DNA of 64,000 bases, from positions 1,591,001 to 1,655,000 of the forward strand of contig NC_081807.1 in assembly GCF_030704535.1 (NCBI RefSeq), read 5' to 3'. Origin of the DNA: Vitis vinifera. Taxonomy: Eukaryota; Streptophyta; Magnoliopsida; Vitales; Vitaceae. Position 1 is the stretch's first letter. Every line of letters starts with the position of its first letter. The translations under genes were made by a program, and so were the position numbers. The notes under the pieces were generated by a model. It searched no databases, was not told where the DNA came from, and saw only the letters and a program-made list of their open reading frames with translations. This document shows, one piece after another, positions 45,921 to 62,592 of this stretch.

Positions 45921-45930
45921 CAATATATAA
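45921..45930 (-). promoter_or_regulatory. TATA box of the beta-galactosidase gene
   Basis: TTATATATTG on the minus strand, 55-64 nt upstream of the ATG at 45866. With a usual 25-35 nt spacing to the start site, the 5' UTR would be only about 25-35 nt. Confidence 0.55.
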
Positions 45931-47538
45931 GTAGTGTCTCGAAGAATTTTTCTGAAGAATTTCGAGTAGGGATGAAGTGATTTGGAGAAAGATCTGGTAA
46001 AATATAAGGCAAAGGAGGAGAGCCCGGAAACTGAAATGTGGTTCAGCTGTTGGTATCTATTGGTTGCTGTTTCTTCTTACAGATCTTTGTTGGAGTTCCT
46101 GTTGTTTTGGGCATTGTTTTCTCTTCATTTCTTGCTATTTTTGAAGGAGAAAGACCGAGTTAGACGTTTGACTAGCGGGAAACAGTTGGTTCCCCTGTAA
46201 CTGTAACGACTATTCGAAATTGGCGGTAAGGAAAGAGTCGCTATCCTCTGCTTCACATGGGTTGTTTGGGCTTTTGCATCTTCCAATCGAATTTGAGTAT
46301 AAAATATCTCAGGTAACATATATATATATATGGTCAACAAATAAAAAGACCATTGAAATAGTTTTTTGTTTTTCTTTTTTTTTATTTTGTAGGACTTATT
46401 TATTATATTAGGGCTATGGGGATTCAAACAGTTGACCTTCTCGACAAAAATAGATCAAACCGATTATTATCAAAATGATCTGAACTCTTTCAAAAACCCA
46501 ACATGCATTTTTTTTTTTTTTTTTTTTTTGAAATGGACTTTTATCATTTGCTAGTAGTTAATCTTCCATATTTTCTCTTTACCGAAAGATAAAGAGATGA
46601 TCTAGTGACAACATTGATAGTGCCCTTAATACGAAACCAAAGTTGCTAACTATGATAAATGTGTTAACTATGGATATGTTAGAAATAGACCGATTTTATC
46701 ACTTTTCAATTCAATTTAGTAAAAATAATGTCTCATTGTATAATATGGATTCCAAACATTCATGAGATTGAAAACTTTTAAAAACCGCTTTCAAAATCAA
46801 TTCTTAATTTTGTTTAAATATGCAATTATGGTTGAAAAGAAACAAATTTTATTTATTTATTTTATATGAGATATTGCACACTTATGTATACCGTAAAAGT
46901 TTTGAAGGTAATTTCTATATTTTTAATTATTTTCAAAATATTTTGAAAAATAGTTTCCCAACCTTAGTATTTATCAATTTTTTATGAATTTGAGGTTTTT
47001 ATTAGTGAATTTTAATTATATGGATAAAAACTTTAATAATAATCAATAATTTAATTAAAATAAAAAAATAAATATATATTGTATTTATGACATTTAATTG
47101 ATGTATATAAGTTATCATATTGAATTAATTCAATTTTTTTAAAATTAAAAGAAACTGTTAAAATACATACAAGAATTCAATATGTCAGAAAAAACAAGAA
47201 GAAGAGATTTTTAAGCTTATTCTTCATAGAGTCCTGACCTCCTAAAAAATGATATCAGAATCTGTCTAAAAGGGAAAATCAATTCCCCTCCACCAAACAC
47301 CTCCCAATATAAATTCGGCCCATGGGCTGGAGAGTGAGCTAACCTGGCCAACTCCAAAATTTTCGAGGCCCAGCCCAGTATAGGCCCACAAAAGGTTCAT
47401 GGACTCGTTCTGTTTCCCTCCAAAATTGAAATCTCCCGCTCCCTCCACAAAAACTCAAAACCTCTCCCTCTGTATTTAACACAAACACCATAACTCTATC
47501 ACCGATTTTTCACTCCCATCAACCAAATCAAACTCTCC
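45931..47538. other. Shared upstream region of divergent beta-galactosidase and MCM10 genes
   Basis: 1.6 kb with no coding signal. 46310-47180 is very AT-rich, with T/A runs (46509-46530). The MCM10-proximal 270 bp is less AT-rich and contains an E2F-like site. Confidence 0.5.
47431..47439 (+). promoter_or_regulatory. E2F-like site (TCTCCCGC) upstream of MCM10
   Basis: ATCTCCCGC lies about 100 nt upstream of the MCM10 ATG. TYTCCCGC is the core of the plant E2F site found in S-phase gene promoters, which fits a replication-initiation gene. A motif match only. Confidence 0.4.
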
Positions 47539-50500
47539 ATGTCCAATCACCAGGAGGATCTTGATCTCCTTCTCTCTCTCGAAGATAGGGTTTTGGAAAC
47601 TCCTCCCCACTCACCAGGTCAATCTCTCTCTTTCTCCTTCTATGAGTATTTCTTCGTTTGCATCCAGATGTGTTTTGCTTCAAATTTCTTTATGGTTTTT
47701 GATTTTTTCCATGCTCCATGAAAAAACTATTTGGGTATCTCTGAGTTTTCCTTAAATTGCAGTATATGCACAGGCGTTGGGTGTTGTTCATCCATTTCAA
47801 GCATCAATTTGTTGGGAAATCTATGTGGGGTTCTCTTAGTTTTTCTTAATTTGCATTATATTTGAATATAGTTTCAAATTTATATTACATGTATTGGACA
47901 TTTTTTTTCCCATTTCAAGCATCTATTTGATGGGAAATCTATGTTGGTGCCTCTGAATTTCTCTTGGTTTACAGGATACCTTTCTGATGATGGATCTCCA
48001 ACGCGAACAAGGCAGTCAGACATGTCTGTCTTCAGAAATGCCGTCCAAGATTGTCTTGATTTTGAGCCTGAATCTGTGAAGAAAGCTCCCAATTTGAAGA
48101 AGAATGAGACTGACGTTGAGAAGTTTTCAGGTTTGCGTATAAGGTGGGTGCAGGTCAACTCCGATTGAAAACTCCCAAAAGATTTTTCTCACTATAGGTT
48201 TTGATAATTTTTTTTGGGGGGGAGGGTGAGAATTCCAATGGGGAGAAACCCTGATGTGTTATGAGATTGTTTGATGTTTGTTTGTTTTATATTTTCTTTT
48301 TCCAGGAATCAACTGGTCTCCTCTGTTGAGCTTAGCAGCCAATTTTCAGATATTCGATTTGTTCGGCTATCAGCAATAAAGTATGTTATTGCACTTAATT
48401 TATATTCCTTTATGTCAATTTGTGTGGTCTAGTTCATTGCTGAGAAACCGAGGAAATTAAAATAGTTGAAACCTGAATGTTCTAATGTTTTAGTTCCTAA
48501 AGAACACAAAATATCAACTCAAATTCAGCCTTATCCGAGTAACAGGTCAGCTGGTCAGACGGTTTCTTTGTTCCCTAACGGGTTACATCAAATAAAACAG
48601 TTTAAGTGTTTTTCTTTCTTTTCTTTTCCTCAGTTTTTTGGCAATCAAGCAGAGTATTAATGCAAGTCTTGTTTTCTCAGGAATTTGCTGGTGGGGGACA
48701 CCCTTTCAGGTTGTTGGGCGACCGTTGGTGTTTTGACTGAGAAGGGGAACCCAAAGACTAGTTCTGCGGGGAAGAACTATTGCATATGGAAAATTGGGTG
48801 CTTGGATGAAGACACTGTTAGTGTTTTCTTGTTTGGTGATGCTTATCAGAAGAACTGGAAAGAGCAGGCTGGAACAGTCTTTGCATTATTCAATTGCAGT
48901 GTTAGGAAGGATGCCATGGTATGAACTTGACATGCACTGATGGGGGTGTTTGTTGAAGTTTAAAATAGTGCTAAATTTCTCCTTTTCTTTTTGTTTGGCA
49001 GGGAAATGGGTTTTCATTAAGTGTCTATTCTCCTGGTCAAATTTTAAAGTTGGGCACTTCAGTTGATTATGGAGTTTGCAAGGGAAAAAGGAAGGATGGG
49101 ATGGCTTGTACACTAGTCATAAACAAGTACGTAACTAGCACTTCTTGCTTCATTTGATTGAGTAGACTCATTGTTACAACAAAATGCACTTGAAAATATT
49201 GCAAGTATACATCAGTATTGATGACATAAAATTTTGGTTCTAAGCAATGGGGGATGAAGAATGTTTTTATAGTTATTATCAAAATTCGGTAGTTATGTCA
49301 AGTTAAAAGTCATATGTTAACTTTCGATGTGTTCAGAGTGTTTTTATGTAGTTTAGTATTGGGTCACTGGCCTCACCTAACAGACAGATATACGACCTTT
49401 TGATCCAATGATAGTTTCTAGGATCATGCTTTACAATTATAAATTCTGATCCAAATTTTAAGCAAAATTTTATATGGCAGCATCACCCAAATTCATTGTG
49501 CTTTGTAATTTTTCAAAGGAAATTAGGAATGCAATAGCATTATAGTATGAAAAAATTAGAGATCTCAGTCAATCTTGCAGTTTCCAGTGCAAAAATAAAT
49601 GATTTGATTTACTGCAAGAAATAGTCATGGCATCCTTCAACTTGTAAATTGTGCTAAATTTATTCACCATATAGATACAAATCAGTGGTCGAGCTTCAAG
49701 AAGTCAGGTGGAATATTATGATTTGGAAAGTGTTTCCCTAAGAAGAAAAAGATCCTGGTCAGGAAATGTGTTGCTGGGGTAGTTAATGGGGTGGGTAGCT
49801 CCACTAGTTTTCTTGAAGAAGATGCTATAAAAATCATTGGACTAATTCTGTGATAATCAATCCTGATGTTGTTTATAACATGGATTGTTTAATCCAACAA
49901 TCAAGGAGGTTAAGCTGAGTTTACTTTCTTGGGCATGATCTAGCATAGCATTTTTTGTAGTAATTCTTGCAAAAATAAATAGAGGTCTTCTGTGTGACAT
50001 GAGTTGCTGCTCAACCTTGCATGACATGAATGTGCAACAGGAACAACTTTACATTAAAAATATTAAGCTTCCTATCCTTAGATGGTTTTCTCATATGCTC
50101 AGAGTGATTGGGCTTGTTTTGACCCCTAACTAATCCCTCTTTGGTTACTTAAGAATTTTCTGTTGCATTTGTGGTTAACTTGATAAACCATTGTAGCAAC
50201 CAGAGACTACCTTAAAAATCTGGGTACAGCATGAAGATATGGGACTCCTGTATTTCAGGGCATATTGTAAATACCTCCTTGAGTTGCTAGGTTTGAACCA
50301 GAAGAGAATGATCTATGACTGGCTTATGTTCTTGATCTTATCTCAGTATTATTTTCATTATTGAAGTTTATCTTTGTGGTATCTCTTTGTACTATAGAAC
50401 CCCTGATGATTTAACTCAGGCACCTTGTGTGATTTCAGGCGTCGTGGGGTGTATTGTAGATACCATAAATCGGTAAGATAATTGGTTCAATACCTTAATT

Positions 50501-51676
50501 TGGTGACCAGTTTATCTCAAAAGAAATGTGCTAACTTATGCTTCCTACTCATTTTCTTTATAGAAAGCATCTGAGAAATATTCCATAATGCGAACTGAGC
50601 TCAAAGGAGGGTACGTGCTCACTGTTCAGGATAATTTCAATCTCTTTGTGTTTACTGTTAGCCACTTGCCAAAACAGGGGGCTCGTATGCTTTGCTTTAT
50701 TTTAATTTCCCAGTAAGTACCTTCAACTTGTGATACTTCTTTTCAGGAACTTAAAGACAGCCTTTCGGGATCCTCTCAACTCAAAAGGAGTTTACTTAGT
50801 TGACCCCCTAGCTGATAAAACCAATGTAAAAAGGCCCATGCAGCCACTAAAGTTGTTATCAGTGGATGGACTGAAGAAGGCACTTAGGTTCGTCACAAGC
50901 ATCTTTTAATCTCCAAACAATTTTTCAAATGCTCTGTTTGGTTATTTAGAAGACTACAATCATTTTACAATTCCTATTTTATTATCTTTTCCCCATCTTC
51001 TTAGCAACCAAACAGATTATATGATTCCCTTCACTTTTCCCTTATTGAGTTATCAGTACTTCATGATAACTCGATGCCTAAAAGTTAGTGCAAATTCTTT
51101 TTGTTTTGTCAAGGTTTGAAACAACTGTAATCTATCTAATGCATGGAAGAATCTAGAAATTTAGTGAAGCTAATGTGTCTGCAACGTACCAACTGGACAG
51201 CAATGCAGGTAAAGTGACAACAAATGCACACTCTCAAGGAATAAGGTTTCTAACTGAAATCACAGGTTTGGGGTCCTTTCCACCTCTGCTCATTTGCTGT
51301 GATCCTATTTGATTCCTTCTCTGAGACATTTTAACTTTGTAATACAGGGAAGGTGGGCTCAAAAATTACAAAAGAAGGATCAGGCCCTAACCAACAAGTG
51401 GCCAAGAGGTGAATTCCCTAGTAGATAAACCATTAATATTATGTTCTTGTTTATTTGCCATTTGTGGGTGGTCTTTCCACTTCATTGAAGATTCATCTAT
51501 CAAAATTCAGGCCATCAACAACCATTAGAACGGATTCGTCTGCAGTTGCAAGAAACCAGCAGCCTGGCACAAAAAGAAAGAAAATGGAGCAGGAGCAACC
51601 ATCATCTGGAAAAGCCAAGATGGCTACAGAAAAGATGATCGAATTAGAATTTGTTAGTTCAGATGAAGAATTCTAG
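47539..51676 (+). CDS. MCM10: MCM10 replication-initiation protein, 11 exons, 399 aa
   Basis: Exons: 47539-47617, 47975-48143, 48306-48380, 48681-48918, 49002-49126, 50439-50472, 50564-50610, 50747-50887, 51201-51265, 51348-51408, 51511-51676. The frame is intact and every junction is GT/AG. Mcm10 binds the MCM2-7 helicase and DNA polymerase alpha at origins to start unwinding and priming. Visible: an N-terminal region, an OB-fold core (about 75-205; FSDIRFVRLSAI, VSVFLFGDAYQKNWK) and the CCCH zinc finger of the zf-primase/Mcm10 family (Cys213, Cys223, Cys235, His238 in YGVCKGK..ACTLVIN..GVYCRYH). The C-terminus is Lys-rich (GTKRKKMEQEQ) and ends acidic (SSDEEF). The length suits plant MCM10, which is shorter than the animal protein and lacks its C-terminal zinc region. 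Confidence 0.93.
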
Positions 51677-54600
51677 CCTTCCTTGCTCACTCTTACAAAT
51701 ACAACCTGGTGTGTTTAATCCACCAGTGTTGAGCCTCCATCTTGTGGAAGTAAAGGTCCAAAATAACCAGGAAAGCTGCTTTACAGTCGAGAACTACAGA
51801 TTTTACAAGTTGCAGCTGGGTAGAACTAGAAAATTTGTTGGTGACATCTTGGTTGAAATTTTGACATAATTTTTAGATGACATAATGGTCAGGAGTTTCA
51901 TTTCCTCCATTGGTCTTCAGATGTGAGTAAAATCTCTCCAGCATAAAGTTCTATTTGCAGTGAGCAAAAAAGTTTAGCAAGTTGAAATGCAGGGCAATTT
52001 GTCTTGGCTATTTATTCAACTGACAATTTTGTAAGATTCTTGCCTGTTCTCTTTCTTCTGTTGTGTAATAGAATCTGTTTGATGTTTTTATTCGGTTAGC
52101 ATCTGGGAATTCTTGTTAGATGCTTTCTAACATGATAGATTCTTTCATTTTGTTATGGTACTCAATACTTTATTAGTATGTTCTGCAGTTATGTTGCATT
52201 ATAGTTGGGATGAGATTCATAAGATTCCAATTTTTATAGCTTCTTTTCCCATGTATTCAGCATGTGAAGGTTTTTCAATATTCTGTTGTATGGGTAAAAT
52301 CAGGCTTAGTAAGCACACCTATCAATTGGGCTATGAAGCTTCATTTGAGACTGAAAAACCAGTTTCATGAGTTATAAGCCACTGGTTTCAAATTTTATCC
52401 CTTGGCTTTATAGGAAAAATGAAGGAACGATAAAATATTACTAATCTTTGGTTGCAAAATCTGTACTATGAAAATGACTGGAGCCAGGAGTCTTCCTCTA
52501 GGCTTGAAAATCAGGGAAAATTTGCCAAAAGCCGAGGTGCTCAATGCAGATGAATTTTGGCATTCAATGGCGTGCCTCAATTCAAAATTTAATAGGATTT
52601 GCTCCAGGGTGGGACCTGCTTTTGAATTCTTCGAAATTTTTTCAGTCAGCTGACAGCTATTCTGATACGACATAGAACAATAATTAATCAATATGCAGAA
52701 CATGGGGTGGCCTAGTATGCTCAACCAGCATCATTAACTCACCCCTTAGAACAAGTGTGTTTGTAGCACAATCACATGGAAATTAATTCTTCCTTCCCCT
52801 GTATCTCTCAACGATGTGGGCATTTTTTTCGCTTCTAATTAATCATTTTGGTCATCAATTTTTCTGAGGTTCATTTGCTAGCAATTCATTGTCATTGATT
52901 CTGATGCCTGCATCACTTACCTCATAATATTTAAAGCAGGGATATAATATCGTTTTTTCAACAGCTTAAGGTTACCAAACTTTCATGGTAGATGAAGGAT
53001 GTCTACTGCTGGAACAACTTCGCATGAGGTCAGTACTATTTCCTTTATCAAGTATGCTTATGCAGATTTGATTCAACAACCTGCCATACGACAATATTAT
53101 ACAATGGAAGTACCTTAGTCATCAAGCTATTCATATTAAATGGTTGAATTGGAAGCCATGGCAATAGTGAAAGGGCCAGTTACAGAGATATTGAATTGAT
53201 AAGATAGTAGGGGAAAGCATTTGTTAATTGTTATCCATGCACATGGGGTTGGTATGAAGCTCCCCATGTGCTCTCCTCAGTCTTATTTTTGTTCTTTCTT
53301 TTGACATCATTAGAGGAGCAGGGCTACCAAAGTTCAGGACTTTTTTTGTATTAGGTTTAATGTGCCTTTCTTGTTTTCTTTTTTAATGGTTAGGTTTCGC
53401 CTGCCTGTGAGCTGATCTAATTGAGACTGAGGACCTAGGTTTGGTCTCCAAATCCATCTTGGGGTAGGTTGTTACGATATTGTGTCTTATTAGGCGAAAG
53501 AATACAAGAATGCAGGTTTGGACAAGCGTTAGGTTGAGCTGATCAGTCAAGAAAGCAACTGCAGGCAACAGCTGCTAGTCCCTTAAGAGTAGTGGATGGA
53601 GGATGTTGGGGAGGCTTTCTGAGGAATGACCCCAGCTCTTCGAGACTCCAAGACTCCAACCACCTTGAGCCGGGGAAACCAATGACCTGAACACTAAACT
53701 GGTGGACTCGATTTGAATTTGTAAGAATTTGCACTAACCCAGATGGACCTTAGGCCATTTTTTGAATTTGGAGGCATGGTTACATTCCAATCCCATTAAG
53801 ATGTCATATTTCATGGCGTAAAGCCTCCTGTTAGGTGGCAGGTCAATGGAGCCTTAACCGCTCAACCACCAGCTCCATTGATGTATAATTCAAGAAAAGA
53901 TGAGGTAGTTGATGAGTCATTGAGAGTGTCATGGGACAATGGGCATAGAAAGAAAGAGCAAGCTCATTACTCCTCTCTCATTTAGTCCTCTTCTGCATTT
54001 CTGTCATCAGTGGCTTCCCTCTTTAATGGCCTCAAATCCTAATCCATCTGTCCTTTCTCATTCTATTTCTCTCCATCTCTGCTTTCTCAAGAAGACCAAA
54101 AACCCTAAATGTGAATGAGTCATTTATAGCAATGGTTTTGTATCAGACTCAAGACTTGTCTCCATCAAACCTGCTTAGTATTGAGGTTGACATGTTCCAC
54201 TGTCACAAGATCAATTTTGTTTTACAGCCCAGTCTTAATAGATTTTAGATTTAGTAAAATTTGTATTTTTTTTTTCAAAGTTAAAGTCCAATTTTTAAAT
54301 ATTTTATTTGATCACATAAAATAAAATATTTGCTCTTAAATGAAATTTAAACGACAATTTGGCATCAATTTCTATTCGAATTTCGGACAAAACAAACATC
54401 ATCTAAATATTCTCATATATTTATGAGCTTGATAAAATAATATTTAGACCATGTTTGATATTTGAAAATTTTAATGGAGAAAAATTTAATGAAAAATGTG
54501 AGGAAAGAAAATAAAGAAGAAAAGTAAAGGGGAATAAAAAATAAAAAATAGATTTAAAGTTAATAAATCATCTTTATATATTGCTTCAAATTTATTCTAC

Positions 54601-56312
54601 TTATAAGTTGAAAATGTATGAATTTTGAATTAGTATTAATTATATTTGAATTTCTTTAATATTTTTTACAACACAATCATTTATAGGAAAATTATTTTTT
54701 GTTTTTTTTTTCTTTTTTTACTATTTTTTTAGAAACCAAACATTACTTTAAATTAATTTAATATCTCACTTTGATGGTACTTTTTAAAAGTGTTTTTAGT
54801 CTTAAAAATACTTTTAAAAATGTTTTTAAGGTCAAAACTAAGTATTTGACAATATTTTGAAAAACACTTAAAAATTTAGAGTGTGTTTGAGAATAATTTT
54901 GAAAAGCGTTTTTAGTATTTTTAATACTTAAAAAATAAAAATTTTCAAGTGTTAGAAATATTAAAAACGCATATCAGAATTACTATCAAATACATTATTA
55001 GAAAAACACTTGAAGTGTTTTTTAAAAAAATACTTTGGAGGTGTTTCTTTTAAAAAAAATATTTCAAAATTTTTATATATTCCTAAAATATATTTTTTTA
55101 CTATTCTTTGTTTCTCTTTCATTATCCGCATCTTTCTTACTCTCTTCTTCCTTTTTTACTTTCGTTTTATAATACTAAATTTTTGAGTTTTTTTAACAAT
55201 AGAAATATTTATATATATTTTTATAATAAAAGTGCTTGGTTTATTATAATATTTTATTTTTTAATAAATATCATTTTTAGTTATTTATTATTATTAAAAA
55301 TATTTTTATATTTATATAATATATTATAAAAAATATTGTTAGAATCATTTTTCTGGGTTTTTATAAAAGTGTTTTTCATAGAAGTGTTGAAAAAAAAAAA
55401 AAAAATTCAATAAAAACACTTTTACTTGAAACAGTGTCAAATGAGTGTAAGTTTTATCAATCATGTGGGATCTTGCATTTGTTTAGGCATAAATCCATTT
55501 CTCGTTTAGGTATCAAATGGACAAAGGACATCTAACATTGTGGTAAGCTCATCGTCGTCTAGTATGATCTCGACGCATAATTTAGAGCGATGCATGTTAT
55601 ACACAAGAGCCATGTAGCCTTGTTTGTTTGACCCTATGGTACTAGACAGACATAAAACCAATCATGTGCATTGCATACATCGTCTGACAAACATTAACTG
55701 TGACAGAAATTAAGTGTCTTGATTGATACAATTATTACAAGGTTAAAGCACCAATTTTTAAGGCTTGTTAAAGCATGATAGCCATTATGAGTCGACAATC
55801 ATTGACATTAAAGACGATAACACGTAATAAAAAACACCATTAAGACACTTGAGAAAACATTACATTTGAGTAAAGATAAATAATCGTTTTTAATCATAAG
55901 AAAGGTATATTGTCATTTCTCCGATACATTTCTTTTCTTGCTCAAACCTTTTTTCTCTAACTTAAACTTTGAAAGGACGTGCCTAGACAATTCGTTCGAA
56001 CATCTTTTTGTGTAGGCAATAGCTCTATCTACATCTTAGGAGTTAGATGGAATATATTGTGTTAATTTTATCCGTTGGGATCTAGTCGGACCTTATTGTT
56101 GTTGGTCATGCGCCAACAAATCCAATGAATGAATAGGTAAAGAAAATTCATGAGAAATCAGACAAAATAATGTTTTAACTTTTGGAAGATAACTTCCAAA
56201 GAAAAAATTGTTGAAGAAAGTTCAAATAAATTTCGTTACTAAATAAATATTTTTATTTTATATAAAATTATTATATTTATAAATATTGAATAAAGCTAAA
56301 TATTATAAAACG

Positions 56313-56316
<4 letters not shown>
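51677..56316. other. Gene-free interval between MCM10 and the ROP gene
   Basis: The first few hundred bases are probably MCM10 3' UTR. No protein family is recognisable. 53390-53890 is less AT-rich and may be a tRNA-derived repeat. 54240-55440 is AT-rich with poly-A/T and a MITE-like region whose ends (GTGTTTGAGAATAATTTTG at 54884; CACTTTTACTTGAAACAGTG near 55420) resemble degenerate inverted repeats. Confidence 0.4.
53390..53890 (-). repeat. Possible tRNA-derived SINE-like remnant
   Basis: On the minus strand GGTGGTTGAGCGGTTAAGGC (53870-53851) resembles a tRNA Leu/Ser 5' region with a pol III A-box. No convincing B-box (GGTTCGANNCC) or cloverleaf was found downstream, so it is not a tRNA gene. 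A SINE origin is only suggested. Confidence 0.2.

Positions 56317-56344
<28 letters not shown>
56317..56344. repeat. (AT)n microsatellite, about 14 units
   Basis: Uninterrupted AT dinucleotides about 270 bp upstream of the ROP start codon; likely length-polymorphic. Confidence 0.9.
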
Positions 56345-56350
<6 letters not shown>

Positions 56351-56496
56351 AGAGGTTGAGTGGTGAAGACGGGGGTATATAATAGATTGAGGTGGCAAAT
56401 AGCTGGCGAGAGGTGGGGTCAGTACCAAACGCCTCTACTGCTTGCCTTTCCTCTTCCCAGGTCTCTCTCTCCTCTCTTTCTGCCTGGCTTTTCTGC

Positions 56497-56510
56497 TAGG
56501 GTTAGGGTTT
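56497..56510 (+). promoter_or_regulatory. Double telo-box in the ROP leader
   Basis: TAGGGTTAGGGTTT, two overlapping telomere-like units, about 105 nt before the ATG. Such telo-boxes are frequent in 5' regions of plant growth- and translation-related genes. Confidence 0.5.
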
Positions 56511-56592
56511 GGGTGTCCTACTTTCTTGGTTGTTTTTGCACAGCAACTGACATTGAATTAGGGGTTTCGTTTTGAATCAGATGTGTAGTTGA

Positions 56593-60436
<3,844 letters not shown>

Positions 60437-61743
60437 TTGTTGAAAGTTTAGGTGTGGGGAGGAAAAGATGACCAAGTAGACAATTATCATTTTAGGTCTT
60501 ACCATCAATCTTTTTCATTCTCTTTCCACTTTGAGGAAGCTGCAGGCCGTGATCTATAGTTTCAACTGACAGAACTAGAGAGCTCCCTTAAAAGCGTCAG
60601 GTGGTTGTTTGTTGCTTTCTCGGATGTGTTTGTATATCAAAGACACATGCTATGTGTTTGTAACATGCACACCGCTTCAATTTGGTTCCAGATTTGCACA
60701 ATGTATTAACTAGATTGATGAAGATTGCTCTATAAAAACTGAGACTGTTTCCTTTTGTGGCTGTGATTATATGTTCATATTTTGTAACAAAATTAGAATA
60801 ATACTTCACGATGCTGGTCTATATGTGTAATGTTGCTTTGAATTATATCATATTTCTATGCTATAACCTAGCAGGTTTACTCTGAAATTCACATCTGCCT
60901 TATGGCCATCTAGACAGATTCTCTTGCATTTCTGGAAAATATATTTCTATTATAAGGCTAGTCATTATGCACTTTGCAGGTTTATTATTCCTTTATGATT
61001 ATTATGAAAGTGGTTTTGCAAACAAATTGCAGCATGGAGTCAAGAGGGGCAAAAGAGAACATTATGGGCTACTGTCATCTTCTGTTTGTACATGACATTG
61101 AGCCATTATTCTGGTGAAGAATTTTCTAAAACATCTATCATGTTTTCTAAATTACCAGTGGCAGATTCTGTCTTCAGCCCACCTGTTTCGAGCTAAGCAC
61201 GAATATCTTTTCTTTCATGTCCAGTGGCTGGTGATAGCAGTCGTTTCCAAGATTCCTGATTGGGTGGAGCCCTAGCTAAAAGTCTCCCTAAAATTTCAGC
61301 CATTCAGTGAAAGTAACCCATTAAGACCTGGAATCCATGGTTAGTTTATTTATCAGTAGTGTGTTCCATATTCACCATGATTTGTGCTGTTTTGATATCA
61401 GTTTGTGGGAACTATGATGAGTGATTTGAATGTGGAACTTGCCTAGTAAATGCCTTAAAAGTTTTCTTGTATTTTCTATGTTGTTGCTGTAGTTATCTTG
61501 CTTTAGAGCTCTTGATTCTTTCCTTGCAACTTTTTTCTGGAATTTATACTGTGCCCACTTCCATCACTGTCAAGAATCAGTGAACCTTCTCCCCCTCTTC
61601 CCCACCATCACCACAAACCTCCATTTAAGGCTGACTGATCTTCCATTATGTGGGTGTACGTGTTTCATTTCCCTTTGCATTCTCATCTTCCCTCTTGAAT
61701 TTCTCCTCTCAGTTTAAGAATTACTACTGCTCAAATTGCTACA
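60437..61743 (+). other. ROP 3' UTR, intergenic DNA and 5' leader of the E2 gene
   Basis: No coding frame of note. A pyrimidine tract plus AG at 61701-61712 (TTTCTCCTCTCAG), 31 nt before the E2 ATG, looks like the acceptor of a 5' UTR intron, as is common in this E2 group; its donor was not identified. The ROP 3' UTR probably ends before 60850. Confidence 0.45.

Positions 61744-62592
<849 letters not shown>

Noticed and set aside
53851..53890. A complete tRNA gene on the minus strand
   Set aside because: Only an A-box-like 5' part is visible; no anticodon arm, T-arm or B-box could be assembled.
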